Shown one piece after another: positions 28,104 to 38,605 of a stretch of DNA of 38,772 nucleotides (within the stretch, counting starts at the first letter, position 1; each line of letters opens with the position of its first letter). A model generated the notes under the pieces. It did not search any database, was not told the DNA's origin, and saw only the letters and a list, made by a program, of their open reading frames with translations. The translations under genes and the position numbers were made by a program. The stretch is from an uncultured Pelagibacteraceae bacterium (GTDB lineage Bacteria > Pseudomonadota > Alphaproteobacteria > Pelagibacterales > Pelagibacteraceae), in the NCBI GenBank assembly GCA_902616205.1, contig CACMRY010000006.1, positions 1-38,772 on the forward strand. The letters are read 5' to 3'.

Positions 28104-29222
28104 ATGAATAAATTGCTCTACAGAAAACTTTCGCAAGACATTATATATTTTTTTTTAGCTGCATCCCTAAGTATTACTCTAATAATTTGGGTAATTCAGG
28201 CAGTTAATTTCTTGGATATAGTGTCTGAAGACGGTCATAGTTTAAGGGTTTATTTTGCATATTCAATTTTAAGTATACCTAAAATTTTTAGTAGAATTTT
28301 AATCTTTATTTTTTTTATCTCCTGTTTTTATATAATTAATAAATATGAGGAAAATAATGAGATTCTAGTTTTTTGGACTAATGGTATAAAAAAAATAAAT
28401 GTAATTAACTTTATTCTTAGACTATCAATATTATTTATAATTATACAATTATTTTTGAGTCTTTATCTGGTGCCTATCACACAAAATCTTAGTAGAATTT
28501 ACTTAAAAAATTCAAATGTCGATTTTTTACCTTCTCTAATAACTGAAAAAAAATTTATAAGTGTTTTTAAAAACCTAACAATCTTTGTTGATAGCTATGA
28601 TCAAAATGGAAATATAAAAAAAATTTATATAAATGAGAAGCTAAATGAAAACTCCTCAAAAATAATTGTTGCCGAAAATGGAAAAATTCAAAAAAAAAAA
28701 GATCAATTTATGATTAAACTATTCAATGGGAGTATTATGAATTCTAATGAAAATAACTTTTACAATATTAATTTTAAAGAAACTGAATATGATCTTTCAA
28801 AATTTTCTACAAAAACCGTTACTTATCAAAAAATTCAACAAATTAAATCTATAAATTTATTTTCTTGTGTTTATGATTTTTATATAAAACAAAAAAAAAA
28901 TAATATAATCTGTCCAAGAAAAATTGAGTCTATTACGGAAGAAATTTATAAAAGAACTGTAATACCACTTTACATTTTAATTCTATCTCTCATTTCTTCA
29001 AGCCTTTTAATAAAACCTAAATCAAATAAATATTTAAAGCATTATAAAAGTTTTGTTTTTCTTATAGGCTTTTTGGTAATTATTATTTCTCAAATAGGGT
29101 CAAAATTTATTACCCAAAATTTAATTAACGATATCTTTGTTCTATCTACCCCAATAATTTTCGTCGCAATATACTATTTGGCAATTCTTTTCAAAACTAA
29201 TTTCAGATTAAAATATTTATAA
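28104..29222 (+). CDS. lptF: LPS export ABC transporter permease LptF
   Basis: YjgP/YjgQ-type membrane protein (MNKLLYRKLSQDIIYFFLAASLSITLIIWVIQAVNFLD); followed by lptG and lptD; internal ATG 28104 preferred over 28062. Confidence 0.88.
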   Translation: MNKLLYRKLSQDIIYFFLAASLSITLIIWVIQAVNFLDIVSEDGHSLRVYFAYSILSIPKIFSRILIFIFFISCFYIINKYEENNEILVFWTNGIKKINVINFILRLSILFIIIQLFLSLYLVPITQNLSRIYLKNSNVDFLPSLITEKKFISVFKNLTIFVDSYDQNGNIKKIYINEKLNENSSKIIVAENGKIQKKKDQFMIKLFNGSIMNSNENNFYNINFKETEYDLSKFSTKTVTYQKIQQIKSINLFSCVYDFYIKQKKNNIICPRKIESITEEIYKRTVIPLYILILSLISSSLLIKPKSNKYLKHYKSFVFLIGFLVIIISQIGSKFITQNLINDIFVLSTPIIFVAIYYLAILFKTNFRLKYL

Positions 29223-30301
29223 TGTTAAAAAAATATCAATTATATTTAGCAACAATATTTATAAAAAATTTATTTCTAATCTCTTTAATTTTTTTAGGAT
29301 TAAGTTTTATTTTGAATTTTTTTGAAGAATTAAAATTTTTTGAAAACTATGATGTTGGAATAAGATATCCTGTATTACTTACTTTTCTTAATTCACCATC
29401 TATATTATTTGAGCTTTTTCCATTTATTTTTTTAATTGCAGTAAAGTTTTTTTATATTCATTTAAATGAAAGAAATGAAATAGAAATATTTAAAAATCAT
29501 GGTATTGATAATTTTAAAGTTTTATCTTTATTGTCATTTAGCACACTCATTTGTGGTGCATTTATATTATTAATTTTTTACACTTTTTCCTCAAATTTAA
29601 AAAATCATTACTTAAATTTAAAAAATAAATTTTCATCTGAAAATGAGTACCTTGCTGTGGTAAATGAAAATGGACTTTGGATTAAGGAGGAAATTGATGG
29701 TTTCTCAAACATAATTCATGCAAAAAAATTTAACAAAAATAACATTGAAGAAATAACAATAACTCAGACTAATGCAGCATCTGATAATATAAATATTATT
29801 ACTGCAAAAAATGCTGATATTTCAAGTAAAACTTGGTCATTAAATAAAGTAAAAATAGTTGATAAACTAATGGGAAACAAAACTTATGAAAATTTTTACT
29901 ATATATCATCATTTGATGGTGAAATAATTTCAAATTTGTTTTCAAATCTTAATTCATTAAATATTTATCAATTGAATTTATTATTATCTAATTATTCAAA
30001 GATCGGTTATTCAACTACAGACGTAAATGTTCATTTAAATAAGCTATATAGTCTACCTATATTTTATTTATTAATGACTATTTTAGGATTATTAATTATG
30101 ATGAAATTTACTTTCATAAAAACAAAATTTTTTACAATTATCGTTGGTGTATCCGTTTCCGTATTTGTCTATTATATAAATCATTTTTCTAGTCTGTTTG
30201 GTTCAAATGAAACAATTCCAATAGTTCTATCAATTTGGTTACCTCATGTAATTTTATTTTTGATTTGTCTTTTAGGGGGTGTGAAAATAAATGAAAATTA
30301 A
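29222..30301 (+). CDS. lptG: LPS export ABC transporter permease LptG
   Basis: 359 aa; second YjgP/YjgQ permease; FKNHGIDNFKVLSL, NENGLWIKEEIDG; overlaps lptD start. Confidence 0.88.
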   Translation: MLKKYQLYLATIFIKNLFLISLIFLGLSFILNFFEELKFFENYDVGIRYPVLLTFLNSPSILFELFPFIFLIAVKFFYIHLNERNEIEIFKNHGIDNFKVLSLLSFSTLICGAFILLIFYTFSSNLKNHYLNLKNKFSSENEYLAVVNENGLWIKEEIDGFSNIIHAKKFNKNNIEEITITQTNAASDNINIITAKNADISSKTWSLNKVKIVDKLMGNKTYENFYYISSFDGEIISNLFSNLNSLNIYQLNLLLSNYSKIGYSTTDVNVHLNKLYSLPIFYLLMTILGLLIMMKFTFIKTKFFTIIVGVSVSVFVYYINHFSSLFGSNETIPIVLSIWLPHVILFLICLLGGVKINEN

Positions 30302-32678
30302 ATTTATTTTAATTTTATTTTTTCAGTTTATTTTTTTTAACTCAATCCTATATTCAGATGAAGTTGAAATTATTTCTGATCATATTAAAATTTTGAATAA
30401 CGGAAAAATAATTGAATCAATTCAGACTAATGCAATAATAAAAAGGAAAGGATTATATATTGAAGGAGATTATTCTGTATATAACAAAGAGACAAAAATA
30501 ATTAAATTTGAAAAGAATGTTTTGTTTAATGATAGAACAAAAAATATAAAAGTTGAAACTGAAAAGGCTGAATATAATCAAAAATTAGATATTTTAGAAA
30601 CCATAGGAGTTACAAATATAAAAATTGAAAATAAGTATGAGATCATATCATCTTATATGTTTTATAATAGAGGATCACAACAAATTTACTCAAACAGAGA
30701 AACTACAATAAAAGACATAAATGGAAATATTTATAATTTAGAAAATAGTTTTAAGCTTGATTTAAATAATGAAATAATAACTACTGGAAAAACAAATGTT
30801 ATTGATACTAATAATAATATTTATATTTTTGAGAATGCTAAAATTAATTTAGTTACTAAAGAAATTTTAGGGAAAGAACTAAAAATAGATTTTGTTGATA
30901 ATTATTTTGGGATTCCAAATAATGATCCGATTTTAAAAGGAAGATCTGCAGTTTCAAATGATAAACAAACAAAAATTTATAAAACAGTTTTTTCTACTTG
31001 TAATACAACAAATAAAAACTGTCCTGGATGGGAAATAGAAACTGAAGAATTTACACATGATAAAGTAAATAAAGTTTTTAATTATAAAAATTCATGGCTA
31101 AAGCTATTTGATCAAGAAATATTTTATTTTCCTTATTTTAGTCACCCAGACCCAAGTGTGAAGAGAAAATCTGGTTTTTTAGTACCATATTACGGAAGCT
31201 CAAATAATTTTGGTAGCTGGGTAAATATCCCCTATTTCAAGACTTTAGGAAAAGATAAAGATATGACATTTAATCCTCGAATTTATGCTGATGATAAGTT
31301 TATTATGCAACTTGAATATAGGCAATCATTGGAGAAATCTAAATTGATAAGTGATTTCAGTTACAATAATGATGGAAAAAATTCTAACTCACATTTATTC
31401 GCTATTTTAGATGGAGAAATTGATACAAGCTCTAAATATGAAATTAATTATCAAAGTGTAACAAATGATAACTATTTAAAAATTCATAATTTATCAAAAT
31501 CATCCCCGTTAATAACTAATGAAAGTGTCTTAACCTCAAAGATAAATTTCTCAAAAAATATTGACGAAAATACCAAAATTAACACAGATTTTATTGCATA
31601 CGAGGATTTGTCAAAAAGAAATAATGATAGATTCCAGTATATTTTACCTAATTTTACTTATAGCAAAAACCTTGAATTAGATGAAAATTATAATGGTAGT
31701 TTTCAATTTATTTCTTCTGGATTTCAAAAAAACTACGATACAAATAAATATGAGAGTTTATTAATAAATGATTTTTTATTTAATTCTAACGATTATGTTA
31801 ATAACAAAGGTTTTATAACTAATTATGATTTTTTGATAAAAAATTTTAACTCTTACACTGAAAACTCTACATCATATAAAAATAAAGAAGACTATGAGAT
31901 TTTTGGCACTTTTTTAATAAAAACCTCTATTCCATTAAAAAGAGTTGATGATAATGGAGATAAGTATCTTAAGCCAATTGCAAGTTTTAGATACAGCCCT
32001 AACAATACAAAAAATATTTCGGATAAAGATTTAAGGCTATCTTATGATAATATTTTTGCATTAAATAGAATAGGAACTAATGAAATTGTAGAAGGAGGAA
32101 AATCTCTTTCGCTTGGGATTGAATATGAAAATAGAAATAAAAATAATGAAAAATTGTTAAGTTTGAGTTTAGCAAATTCAATAAGTGATAGAAAAAATAA
32201 CAATCTACCATCAAAAACAAAATTAAATGAAGAGAGAACAGATATAGTTGGAAAATTTTCTTTTTCTCCTAATAAAGTTCTCAACTTTGATTACAGTTTT
32301 TCCTATGACAATAATTTGAAAAATTCTAATTATGACTCAGTTTCTACAAGTATTAAGTATGGTTTTTTATATACTAGTTTTAATTTCTTATCTTCTGGAA
32401 ATGTGATTGGAAATGATGAAATAATATCTAATTCATCAACTATTGAATTTGATGAAGAAAAAAGCTTTAAATTTAACATAGCAAAAGATTTAAATAAAGA
32501 TTTTACAGAGTATTATGACTTAATTTATGAATACGAAACTGACTGTCTTAAAGCCTCAATTGAGTATAACAAAAAGTTTTACAGTGACGGAAATCTGCAG
32601 CCTGAAAAAAGTTTATTTTTTACTTTAAAATTTATACCTTTTGCGGAATTTAGACAAGCTGCAGATATAAATCAATAA
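30291..32678 (+). CDS. lptD: LPS assembly protein LptD (OstA/Imp)
   Basis: 795 aa; signal peptide, OstA-like N-terminal domain, FYFPYFSHPDPSVKRKSGFLVPYYGSSNNFGSWVNIPYF typical of LptD. Confidence 0.92.
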   Translation: MKIKFILILFFQFIFFNSILYSDEVEIISDHIKILNNGKIIESIQTNAIIKRKGLYIEGDYSVYNKETKIIKFEKNVLFNDRTKNIKVETEKAEYNQKLDILETIGVTNIKIENKYEIISSYMFYNRGSQQIYSNRETTIKDINGNIYNLENSFKLDLNNEIITTGKTNVIDTNNNIYIFENAKINLVTKEILGKELKIDFVDNYFGIPNNDPILKGRSAVSNDKQTKIYKTVFSTCNTTNKNCPGWEIETEEFTHDKVNKVFNYKNSWLKLFDQEIFYFPYFSHPDPSVKRKSGFLVPYYGSSNNFGSWVNIPYFKTLGKDKDMTFNPRIYADDKFIMQLEYRQSLEKSKLISDFSYNNDGKNSNSHLFAILDGEIDTSSKYEINYQSVTNDNYLKIHNLSKSSPLITNESVLTSKINFSKNIDENTKINTDFIAYEDLSKRNNDRFQYILPNFTYSKNLELDENYNGSFQFISSGFQKNYDTNKYESLLINDFLFNSNDYVNNKGFITNYDFLIKNFNSYTENSTSYKNKEDYEIFGTFLIKTSIPLKRVDDNGDKYLKPIASFRYSPNNTKNISDKDLRLSYDNIFALNRIGTNEIVEGGKSLSLGIEYENRNKNNEKLLSLSLANSISDRKNNNLPSKTKLNEERTDIVGKFSFSPNKVLNFDYSFSYDNNLKNSNYDSVSTSIKYGFLYTSFNFLSSGNVIGNDEIISNSSTIEFDEEKSFKFNIAKDLNKDFTEYYDLIYEYETDCLKASIEYNKKFYSDGNLQPEKSLFFTLKFIPFAEFRQAADINQ

Positions 32679-33593
32679 ATGATTACAAAAAAAATAATTT
32701 TTTTTTTAATAATATTTTTCGTTCATTCTAACTTTATTAATTCATCTGAAGTAAAAATTGTAATCAAAGTTAATAATGAAATTCTAACAAACATAGATAT
32801 AGAAAATGAGAGTAAATATCAGATTATTTTAAATACTAATTTAAAAAATTTAGGTAAAGATGAATTATATACATTATCTAAGAATTCTCTTGTTCGTCAA
32901 ATTTTAAAAAAAGAGGAAGTTATAAAGTATTTTAAAATAGAGGAGTACTCCGATCTTGGTGAAAAATTATTAAAGGAAAATTACACCGCTCGAGGATTTG
33001 AAAATAAAGAAAAATATTCCAATTTTTTAGATAAAGAAGGCTTTGGTATTGAAATTTTAAAGGAAAAATTATTATTGGAAAGGCTTTGGAATTTTTTAAT
33101 TTACGAAAAATTTAAGAATAAAATAAAAATTGACGAAAATGAAATTAAAAACAAAGTAGAAACTTTCATAAAAAATCGAGAGAAAGTTTATGAATACAAA
33201 CTATCTGAGATTTTATTTGATTTAAATACTGACTATAAAAAATTGATTGATTTTATAGACAAATATGGTTTTGAGGCCGCGGCAAGTAAATATAGTATTT
33301 CTGATACATCTGTGAATGGTGGTAAAATTGGATGGATAAAAAACAACAACCTTAGTGAAGAATTAAAAAAAAGAATTTCTAATTTAAATGAGGGTCAAAT
33401 AAGCGAGCCAATTAAAATACAAAATGGTAATTTGTTGATAAAACTAAATCAAAAAAGAGAATTGGAAAGTAAGATTAATCCAGAGGTAGAAATAAAAAGA
33501 CAAATTAAATTTGAGCAAAATAGACAATTAAATAGTTTTTCATTAAATTTTTATAAAAAAATAAAACAGAATAGTACAATTAATGAATATTAA
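32679..33593 (+). CDS. surA: SurA-like peptidylprolyl isomerase (parvulin domain)
   Basis: 304 aa; signal-like N-terminus, KVNNEILTNIDIENE, parvulin motif GGKIGWIKNNNLSEELKKRISNLNEGQISEPIK; between lptD and pdxA. Confidence 0.85.
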   Translation: MITKKIIFFLIIFFVHSNFINSSEVKIVIKVNNEILTNIDIENESKYQIILNTNLKNLGKDELYTLSKNSLVRQILKKEEVIKYFKIEEYSDLGEKLLKENYTARGFENKEKYSNFLDKEGFGIEILKEKLLLERLWNFLIYEKFKNKIKIDENEIKNKVETFIKNREKVYEYKLSEILFDLNTDYKKLIDFIDKYGFEAAASKYSISDTSVNGGKIGWIKNNNLSEELKKRISNLNEGQISEPIKIQNGNLLIKLNQKRELESKINPEVEIKRQIKFEQNRQLNSFSLNFYKKIKQNSTINEY

Positions 33594-34524
33594 TCATATT
33601 TTGGTTGTAATGGCGGAACCAAAAAGTATTTTTTTAGAAATACTTTTAAAATATTTTGTATCACCTCATTTCAAAAAAAGTAAAAAAAAAATATCTATTG
33701 TAGGAAATTTATCTCTCATTAAAAAAGAGATAAAAAAAAATAATTATAAGATAAAAATTAACGAGATTTTAGACATTACAAAATCAAAAAAAAAATTTAT
33801 TAATATAATAAATATAAAAATTAATAATAAATTAGAAATTTCTAATTATATTTCTGATTGTTTTGACAAATCCCTTGATATAATCAAAAAAAATAAAAAT
33901 GTTGCCTTGCTTAATGGACCAATAAACAAAAAAACTTTTTTAAGGAAAAAATATTTAGGCATTACAGAATATTTAGCAAAAAAAACAAAATCAAAAAATC
34001 CTGTAATGTTAATTTATAATGAGAGATTATCAGTCTCACCTATTACAACACATTTGCCAATTAAATATGTTTCAAAAAATCTAAATAAATCAAAAATTGT
34101 AAAAAAGATTAAATCAATAAATAGTTTTTTTGTTAAAAAATTGAAAAAAAAACCAAAGATTGCAGTGCTTGGTCTTAATCCACATTGTGAAACAATAGAA
34201 AGAGCTGGGGAAGAGCAAAAAGAAATAATACCTGCCATTAAAATATTAAGATATGAAAAATTAAATATTAAAGGACCTTTTTCTGCTGATACTTTTTTTG
34301 TCAAAAAAAACATTGATTATTATGATGTGGTAGTTGGCATGTATCATGATCAAGTTTTAACTCCATTAAAGACATTGTATAATTTTAATGCAATAAATAT
34401 TACAATAGGTCTTCCATTTATTAGAATATCACCAGATCACGGGCCTAATATATCAATGTATGGAAAAAATAAATCTGATCCATCTTCAATATTTTGTGCA
34501 ATGGATTTCCTCAATAAATATTGA
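33583..34524 (+). CDS. pdxA: 4-hydroxythreonine-4-phosphate dehydrogenase
   Basis: 313 aa; LNGPINKKTF, GLNPHCETIERAGEEQKEIIPAIK, GPFSADTFF, GMYHDQVLTPLKTL, ISPDHGPNISMYGKNKSDPSS. Confidence 0.96.
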   Translation: MNINHILVVMAEPKSIFLEILLKYFVSPHFKKSKKKISIVGNLSLIKKEIKKNNYKIKINEILDITKSKKKFINIINIKINNKLEISNYISDCFDKSLDIIKKNKNVALLNGPINKKTFLRKKYLGITEYLAKKTKSKNPVMLIYNERLSVSPITTHLPIKYVSKNLNKSKIVKKIKSINSFFVKKLKKKPKIAVLGLNPHCETIERAGEEQKEIIPAIKILRYEKLNIKGPFSADTFFVKKNIDYYDVVVGMYHDQVLTPLKTLYNFNAINITIGLPFIRISPDHGPNISMYGKNKSDPSSIFCAMDFLNKY

Positions 34525-35315
34525 TGAAAATAATTCCTAAAAAAAGTTTAGGACAAAATTTTTTAATTGATAAAAATATTATTAAAAAAATCTGCAATTC
34601 AGGAAATATAACACGAAATAATAATGTTTTAGAAATAGGTCCTGGAACCGGGAATTTAACAGAATCCATTTTACAAAAAAAACCAAAAAAATTTCATGTA
34701 ATTGAAAAAGATGAGAGACTAATAAAAAATTTAGAGGAAAAATTTGATAAAAAATTAATAATTATAAACGAAGATATACTAAAATATAGTCTCAAATCAT
34801 TAAGTGATAAAGATTTAGTTATCTTTGGTAATCTTCCATATAATATTTCAAGCCAAATTCTAGTAAATTTTATTAATTATTCATATTCAGAATTTACTTA
34901 TAAAAAATTGGTCTTGATGTTTCAGAAAGAAGTTGCAGATAGAATTTTAGCTGAAGATAATTCAAAAAATTATGGACGTTTGTCAATTCTTTCTTCATGG
35001 AAGTTAAATGTAAAAAAAATAATGGATATAAATCCATCAAGTTTTTTTCCAAAACCAAAGGTTATGAGTTCATTGTTAATTTTTGAGCCAAAAATTAATT
35101 ACGTAAAACTTAAAAACGCTAAAAATTTAGAGCACATAACTAATGTTTTTTTTAATCAAAGAAGAAAAATGATTAAAAAACCTCTTAATATCCTTTTTAA
35201 AAATTCAAAAAAAGTAATAGATGAGCTAAATCTAAATATAAATTTGCGGCCACAAAATCTTAAAAAAGATACATTTTATAAAATTTGCTTGATTTATGAA
35301 AAATTAATTAATTAG
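34524..35315 (+). CDS. rsmA: 16S rRNA dimethyladenosine transferase (RsmA/KsgA)
   Basis: [44 protein letters not shown]; start at 34521 or 34524. Confidence 0.96.
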   Translation: MKIIPKKSLGQNFLIDKNIIKKICNSGNITRNNNVLEIGPGTGNLTESILQKKPKKFHVIEKDERLIKNLEEKFDKKLIIINEDILKYSLKSLSDKDLVIFGNLPYNISSQILVNFINYSYSEFTYKKLVLMFQKEVADRILAEDNSKNYGRLSILSSWKLNVKKIMDINPSSFFPKPKVMSSLLIFEPKINYVKLKNAKNLEHITNVFFNQRRKMIKKPLNILFKNSKKVIDELNLNINLRPQNLKKDTFYKICLIYEKLIN

Positions 35316-35933
35316 GCTTTCAACATGTAAAGAAATTAACTTTTGGTAATTAGGGTCTTTTTTATTATTAGTAGTTTTAATATAATTAATTATTTTTTTA
35401 TAGCAATTTTCTAAATCGTCATTGATAACTACAAAATCATAGTTTCTCCAGTGTAACACATCTTCGTTAAATTGCGTCATTCTTTCTTTTGCTATTTTTT
35501 CATCATTTCTATCTCTATTTAATAATCTATTGTAAAGTTCATCTCGACTTGGTGGCAATATAAATATTGTAACTATTTTATAATTTAGCTTTTTCCTCTT
35601 AATTTGTTCCGTTCCTTGCCAATCAATATCAAAAATTACATTTTCCCCATTGTTAAGCTTTTTGAAAACAACATCTTTAGATGAACCATAATAATGTTGA
35701 AACACTTTTGCATATTCTAGAAATTTATCTTCATCAATTAAATTTTTAAATTCAGTTTCGCTTACAAAATAATAATCTTTTCCCTCTGTTTCGTTTGAAC
35801 GAGGTTTTCTTGTTGTATAAGATATGGATATTTGAAAATTATTTTTTTTTGAAATTTCGTTAACTAAAGTAGTTTTGCCTGCGCCCGATGGAGATGATAA
35901 TATTACAATTGTCCCCTCATTATTTCCAGACAT
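35304..35933 (-). CDS. gmk: Guanylate kinase
   Basis: 209 aa; [48 protein letters not shown]. Confidence 0.97.
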   Translation of the reverse strand: MSGNNEGTIVILSSPSGAGKTTLVNEISKKNNFQISISYTTRKPRSNETEGKDYYFVSETEFKNLIDEDKFLEYAKVFQHYYGSSKDVVFKKLNNGENVIFDIDWQGTEQIKRKKLNYKIVTIFILPPSRDELYNRLLNRDRNDEKIAKERMTQFNEDVLHWRNYDFVVINDDLENCYKKIINYIKTTNNKKDPNYQKLISLHVESLIN

Positions 35934-35946
35934 TTAATACTAAAAA

Positions 35947-36186
35947 TTAATTAGCTTTATTCTCTATAAATTTTACAGCATCTCCTACTGTAAGAATCTT
36001 TTCTGCATCGCTATCTGAGATCTCTGACCCGAACTCCTCTTCAAAAGCCATTACTAATTCGACAGTATCTAAACTATCTGCCCCAAGATCATCGATAAAA
36101 CTTGATTCCTCAGTTACTTTTGCTTCGTCAATTCCTAGATGGTCTGCAACAATTTTTTTTACTTTGCTTGAAATATCGTCTGACAT
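35947..36186 (-). CDS. acpP: Acyl carrier protein
   Basis: 79 aa; [21 protein letters not shown] phosphopantetheine site. Confidence 0.98.
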   Translation of the reverse strand: MSDDISSKVKKIVADHLGIDEAKVTEESSFIDDLGADSLDTVELVMAFEEEFGSEISDSDAEKILTVGDAVKFIENKAN

Positions 36187-36232
36187 TTAAATCCTTTAAG
36201 TTTAGTCGTTAATAAATATTTTGTTGATTTTG

Positions 36233-36970
36233 TCAACTAAAATACATGCCGCCATTAACATGAATTGTTTCACCAGTAATATAATCTGAGAGTTTAGAGC
36301 ATAAAAAAATGACTGTATTTGCAATGTCATTTGGAGTTCCAAATCTATTCATAGGTATTTTAGATTTTAAAACTTCTTTATAATCATCATTAATTTTATC
36401 TGTCATTTCGGTTGATATAAAGCCTGGTGAAATACAATTTACATTTATATTTTTTTTTCCATATTCTAAAGCTAAACTTTTTGACATTGCAACTACTCCA
36501 GCTTTAGAAGCAGTATAATTTGCTTGCCCAATATTACCTGTGTGTCCAACTATAGATGTAATATTTATAATTTTTCCTTTTTTACTTTTTAGCATTTTTT
36601 TCACTACACTTTTACTTAAGAGAAAAGTTGATGTTAAATTAATATCAATAACTTTATTCCATTCCTCATCTTTCATTCTTATCGAAAGATTATCTCTTGT
36701 TATCCCAGCATTATTTATTAACACATCAACTCTTCCACCTAAACATTCATTTGCTTTATTTATGAAATTTTCAATCTCTAAATGATTTGATATGTCGAAT
36801 TTTTGTGTTTGTACGTTTTTATATTTTTCTTGTATTAAATTAAGTTTATCCTCATTTGTACCTGTTGCTAAAACGTTTGCACCAGCTTGAATTAAATTTT
36901 CTAAAATAGAATTACCTATGCCTCCTGTAGCTCCAGTAAGAATAACGTTGGTATCTTTTAAGTCTATCAT
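36233..36970 (-). CDS. fabG: 3-oxoacyl-ACP reductase
   Basis: 245 aa; SDR TGATGGIG, NNAGITRD, YTASKAGV, upstream of acpP. Confidence 0.96.
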   Translation of the reverse strand: MIDLKDTNVILTGATGGIGNSILENLIQAGANVLATGTNEDKLNLIQEKYKNVQTQKFDISNHLEIENFINKANECLGGRVDVLINNAGITRDNLSIRMKDEEWNKVIDINLTSTFLLSKSVVKKMLKSKKGKIINITSIVGHTGNIGQANYTASKAGVVAMSKSLALEYGKKNINVNCISPGFISTEMTDKINDDYKEVLKSKIPMNRFGTPNDIANTVIFLCSKLSDYITGETIHVNGGMYFS

Positions 36971-36974
36971 TAAT

Positions 36975-37895
36975 TTATAACTTTTTTAAATCCTCTAAAT
37001 CATTAATTTGTATAAGTTCTGCATTTCTATTTATTCTTTTTACTAATCCTGAGAGTACTTTTCCAGGACCAATTTCTATAAATTTGTTTATGTTTTTTTT
37101 TATCATATAATTAATAATTTCTCTCCATCTAACTGGTTTTTCTATTTGGCTTATCAATAATTTTTTTATTGTAGATATCTCATTAATCGGTTCTGAGGTC
37201 ACGTTTGAAATAATATCAACTTTTGGTGATTTAAATTCTAAATTAGATATTTCTCCATCCATTATTTTTGTTGCCCTATTCATTAACTTGCAATGAAATG
37301 GGGCGCTAACTGGAAGTTTTATATTTTTTATTTTATTATTTGTTAGTTCTATAGAAAATTTTTCTAAATCTTTATTATTTCCACTAATCACAATTTGGCC
37401 AACTGAATTATCATTAGCTACATAACAGTTGAAAATATCTTTATTCTTTTCTAAAATTTGATTAATTGTTTCAATATCAGTTCCTAAAACCGCCACCATA
37501 CCACCTTGACCTTTTGGAACAGCTGATTGCATTGCAAAACCTCTTTTTTTTAATAATTTTATTGTTTGAGAAAATGTTAAAGAGTCTGCACAAGCTAACG
37601 CAGAGTACTCACCTAGTGAATGACCAGCAAAATAATTTGCAGCATCAATATTAAAAGATGTTTCTCTTTTTAAAACGTGAAAAATACTATAACTTACGAG
37701 AAATATTGCTGGTTGAGTATTCTCGGTAAGATCAAGTTCTTCTTTAGGGCCTTTTAATATTAATTTGCTTATTGAGTTATTAAGTAAATCATCTGCTTCT
37801 TTGAAATAAGACCTTACATATTCAAAGTTATCATAAAAAGATTTTGCCATACCTGGAGACTGAGAACCTTGACCAGGAAATAAAACAGAAAACAT
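36975..37895 (-). CDS. fabD: Malonyl-CoA:ACP transacylase
   Basis: 306 aa; LFPGQGSQSPGMAKSF, AGHSLGEYSALACA. Confidence 0.96.
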   Translation of the reverse strand: MFSVLFPGQGSQSPGMAKSFYDNFEYVRSYFKEADDLLNNSISKLILKGPKEELDLTENTQPAIFLVSYSIFHVLKRETSFNIDAANYFAGHSLGEYSALACADSLTFSQTIKLLKKRGFAMQSAVPKGQGGMVAVLGTDIETINQILEKNKDIFNCYVANDNSVGQIVISGNNKDLEKFSIELTNNKIKNIKLPVSAPFHCKLMNRATKIMDGEISNLEFKSPKVDIISNVTSEPINEISTIKKLLISQIEKPVRWREIINYMIKKNINKFIEIGPGKVLSGLVKRINRNAELIQINDLEDLKKL

Positions 37896-37979
37896 TAATT
37901 ATATAAGTAAATATTGTATTTTTAGTATTGTAATTAAAAATTAATAATAGTATATCCTCACTTTTTTAAAAGAATAAAT

Positions 37980-38336
37980 ATGAACTTTTACGAACACACA
38001 ATAATAGCAAGACAAGACACTAGTCCATCGCAGTTAAAACAACTCCAAGAAAAGTACTCTAAAATAGTTGAAAAAAATGAAGGTGATATCGTAAAGCTTG
38101 AGAACTGGGGTTTAATGAACCTTTCATATTTAATAAAGAAAAATAAAAAAGGTAATTATTTGCATTTTAAAATAAAAGCAGACGGAAAAACTATTACTGA
38201 GCTAGAAAAAAGTGAAAAAATTGACAAAAATTTATTAAGATATTTAACAGTTAAAGTTAAAAAGTTTGATTTAGATACAGATTATTTTAAAAAAAATAAT
38301 GAAGATAAAGAAGTAGATAAAAAAATTAAAAAATAA
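37980..38336 (+). CDS. rpsF: Ribosomal protein bS6
   Basis: 118 aa; [41 protein letters not shown]; followed by rpsR and rplI. Confidence 0.95.
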   Translation: MNFYEHTIIARQDTSPSQLKQLQEKYSKIVEKNEGDIVKLENWGLMNLSYLIKKNKKGNYLHFKIKADGKTITELEKSEKIDKNLLRYLTVKVKKFDLDTDYFKKNNEDKEVDKKIKK

Positions 38337-38605
38337 TGAAAAAAAGAAATAACAAAAAAAAAGGTTCACAGAGTAATTTTTCAAAACTAAGTGTTTTTCA
38401 AAATAATAAATATAAATTTAAAAAAAAGTGCCCTCTTTCTGGAAAAGGCGCACCAGTAGTTGATTATAAAAATATTAAGCTGCTTAAGAGATATGTATCT
38501 GAAAATGGAAAAATCCTTCCATCTAGAATAACTTCAGTTAGTCAAAAAAAGCAAAGAGAATTATCACTTTCAATTAAAAGAGCGAGAAATTTAGCATTAC
38601 TATAA
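38336..38605 (+). CDS. rpsR: Ribosomal protein bS18
   Basis: 89 aa; [58 protein letters not shown]. Confidence 0.96.
   Translation: MKKRNNKKKGSQSNFSKLSVFQNNKYKFKKKCPLSGKGAPVVDYKNIKLLKRYVSENGKILPSRITSVSQKKQRELSLSIKRARNLALL

Noticed and set aside
37896-37979. Possible S6:S18 autoregulatory RNA leader upstream of rpsF
   Set aside because: I could not find the conserved CCG-type binding element or a convincing stem in this 84-nt AT-rich region.
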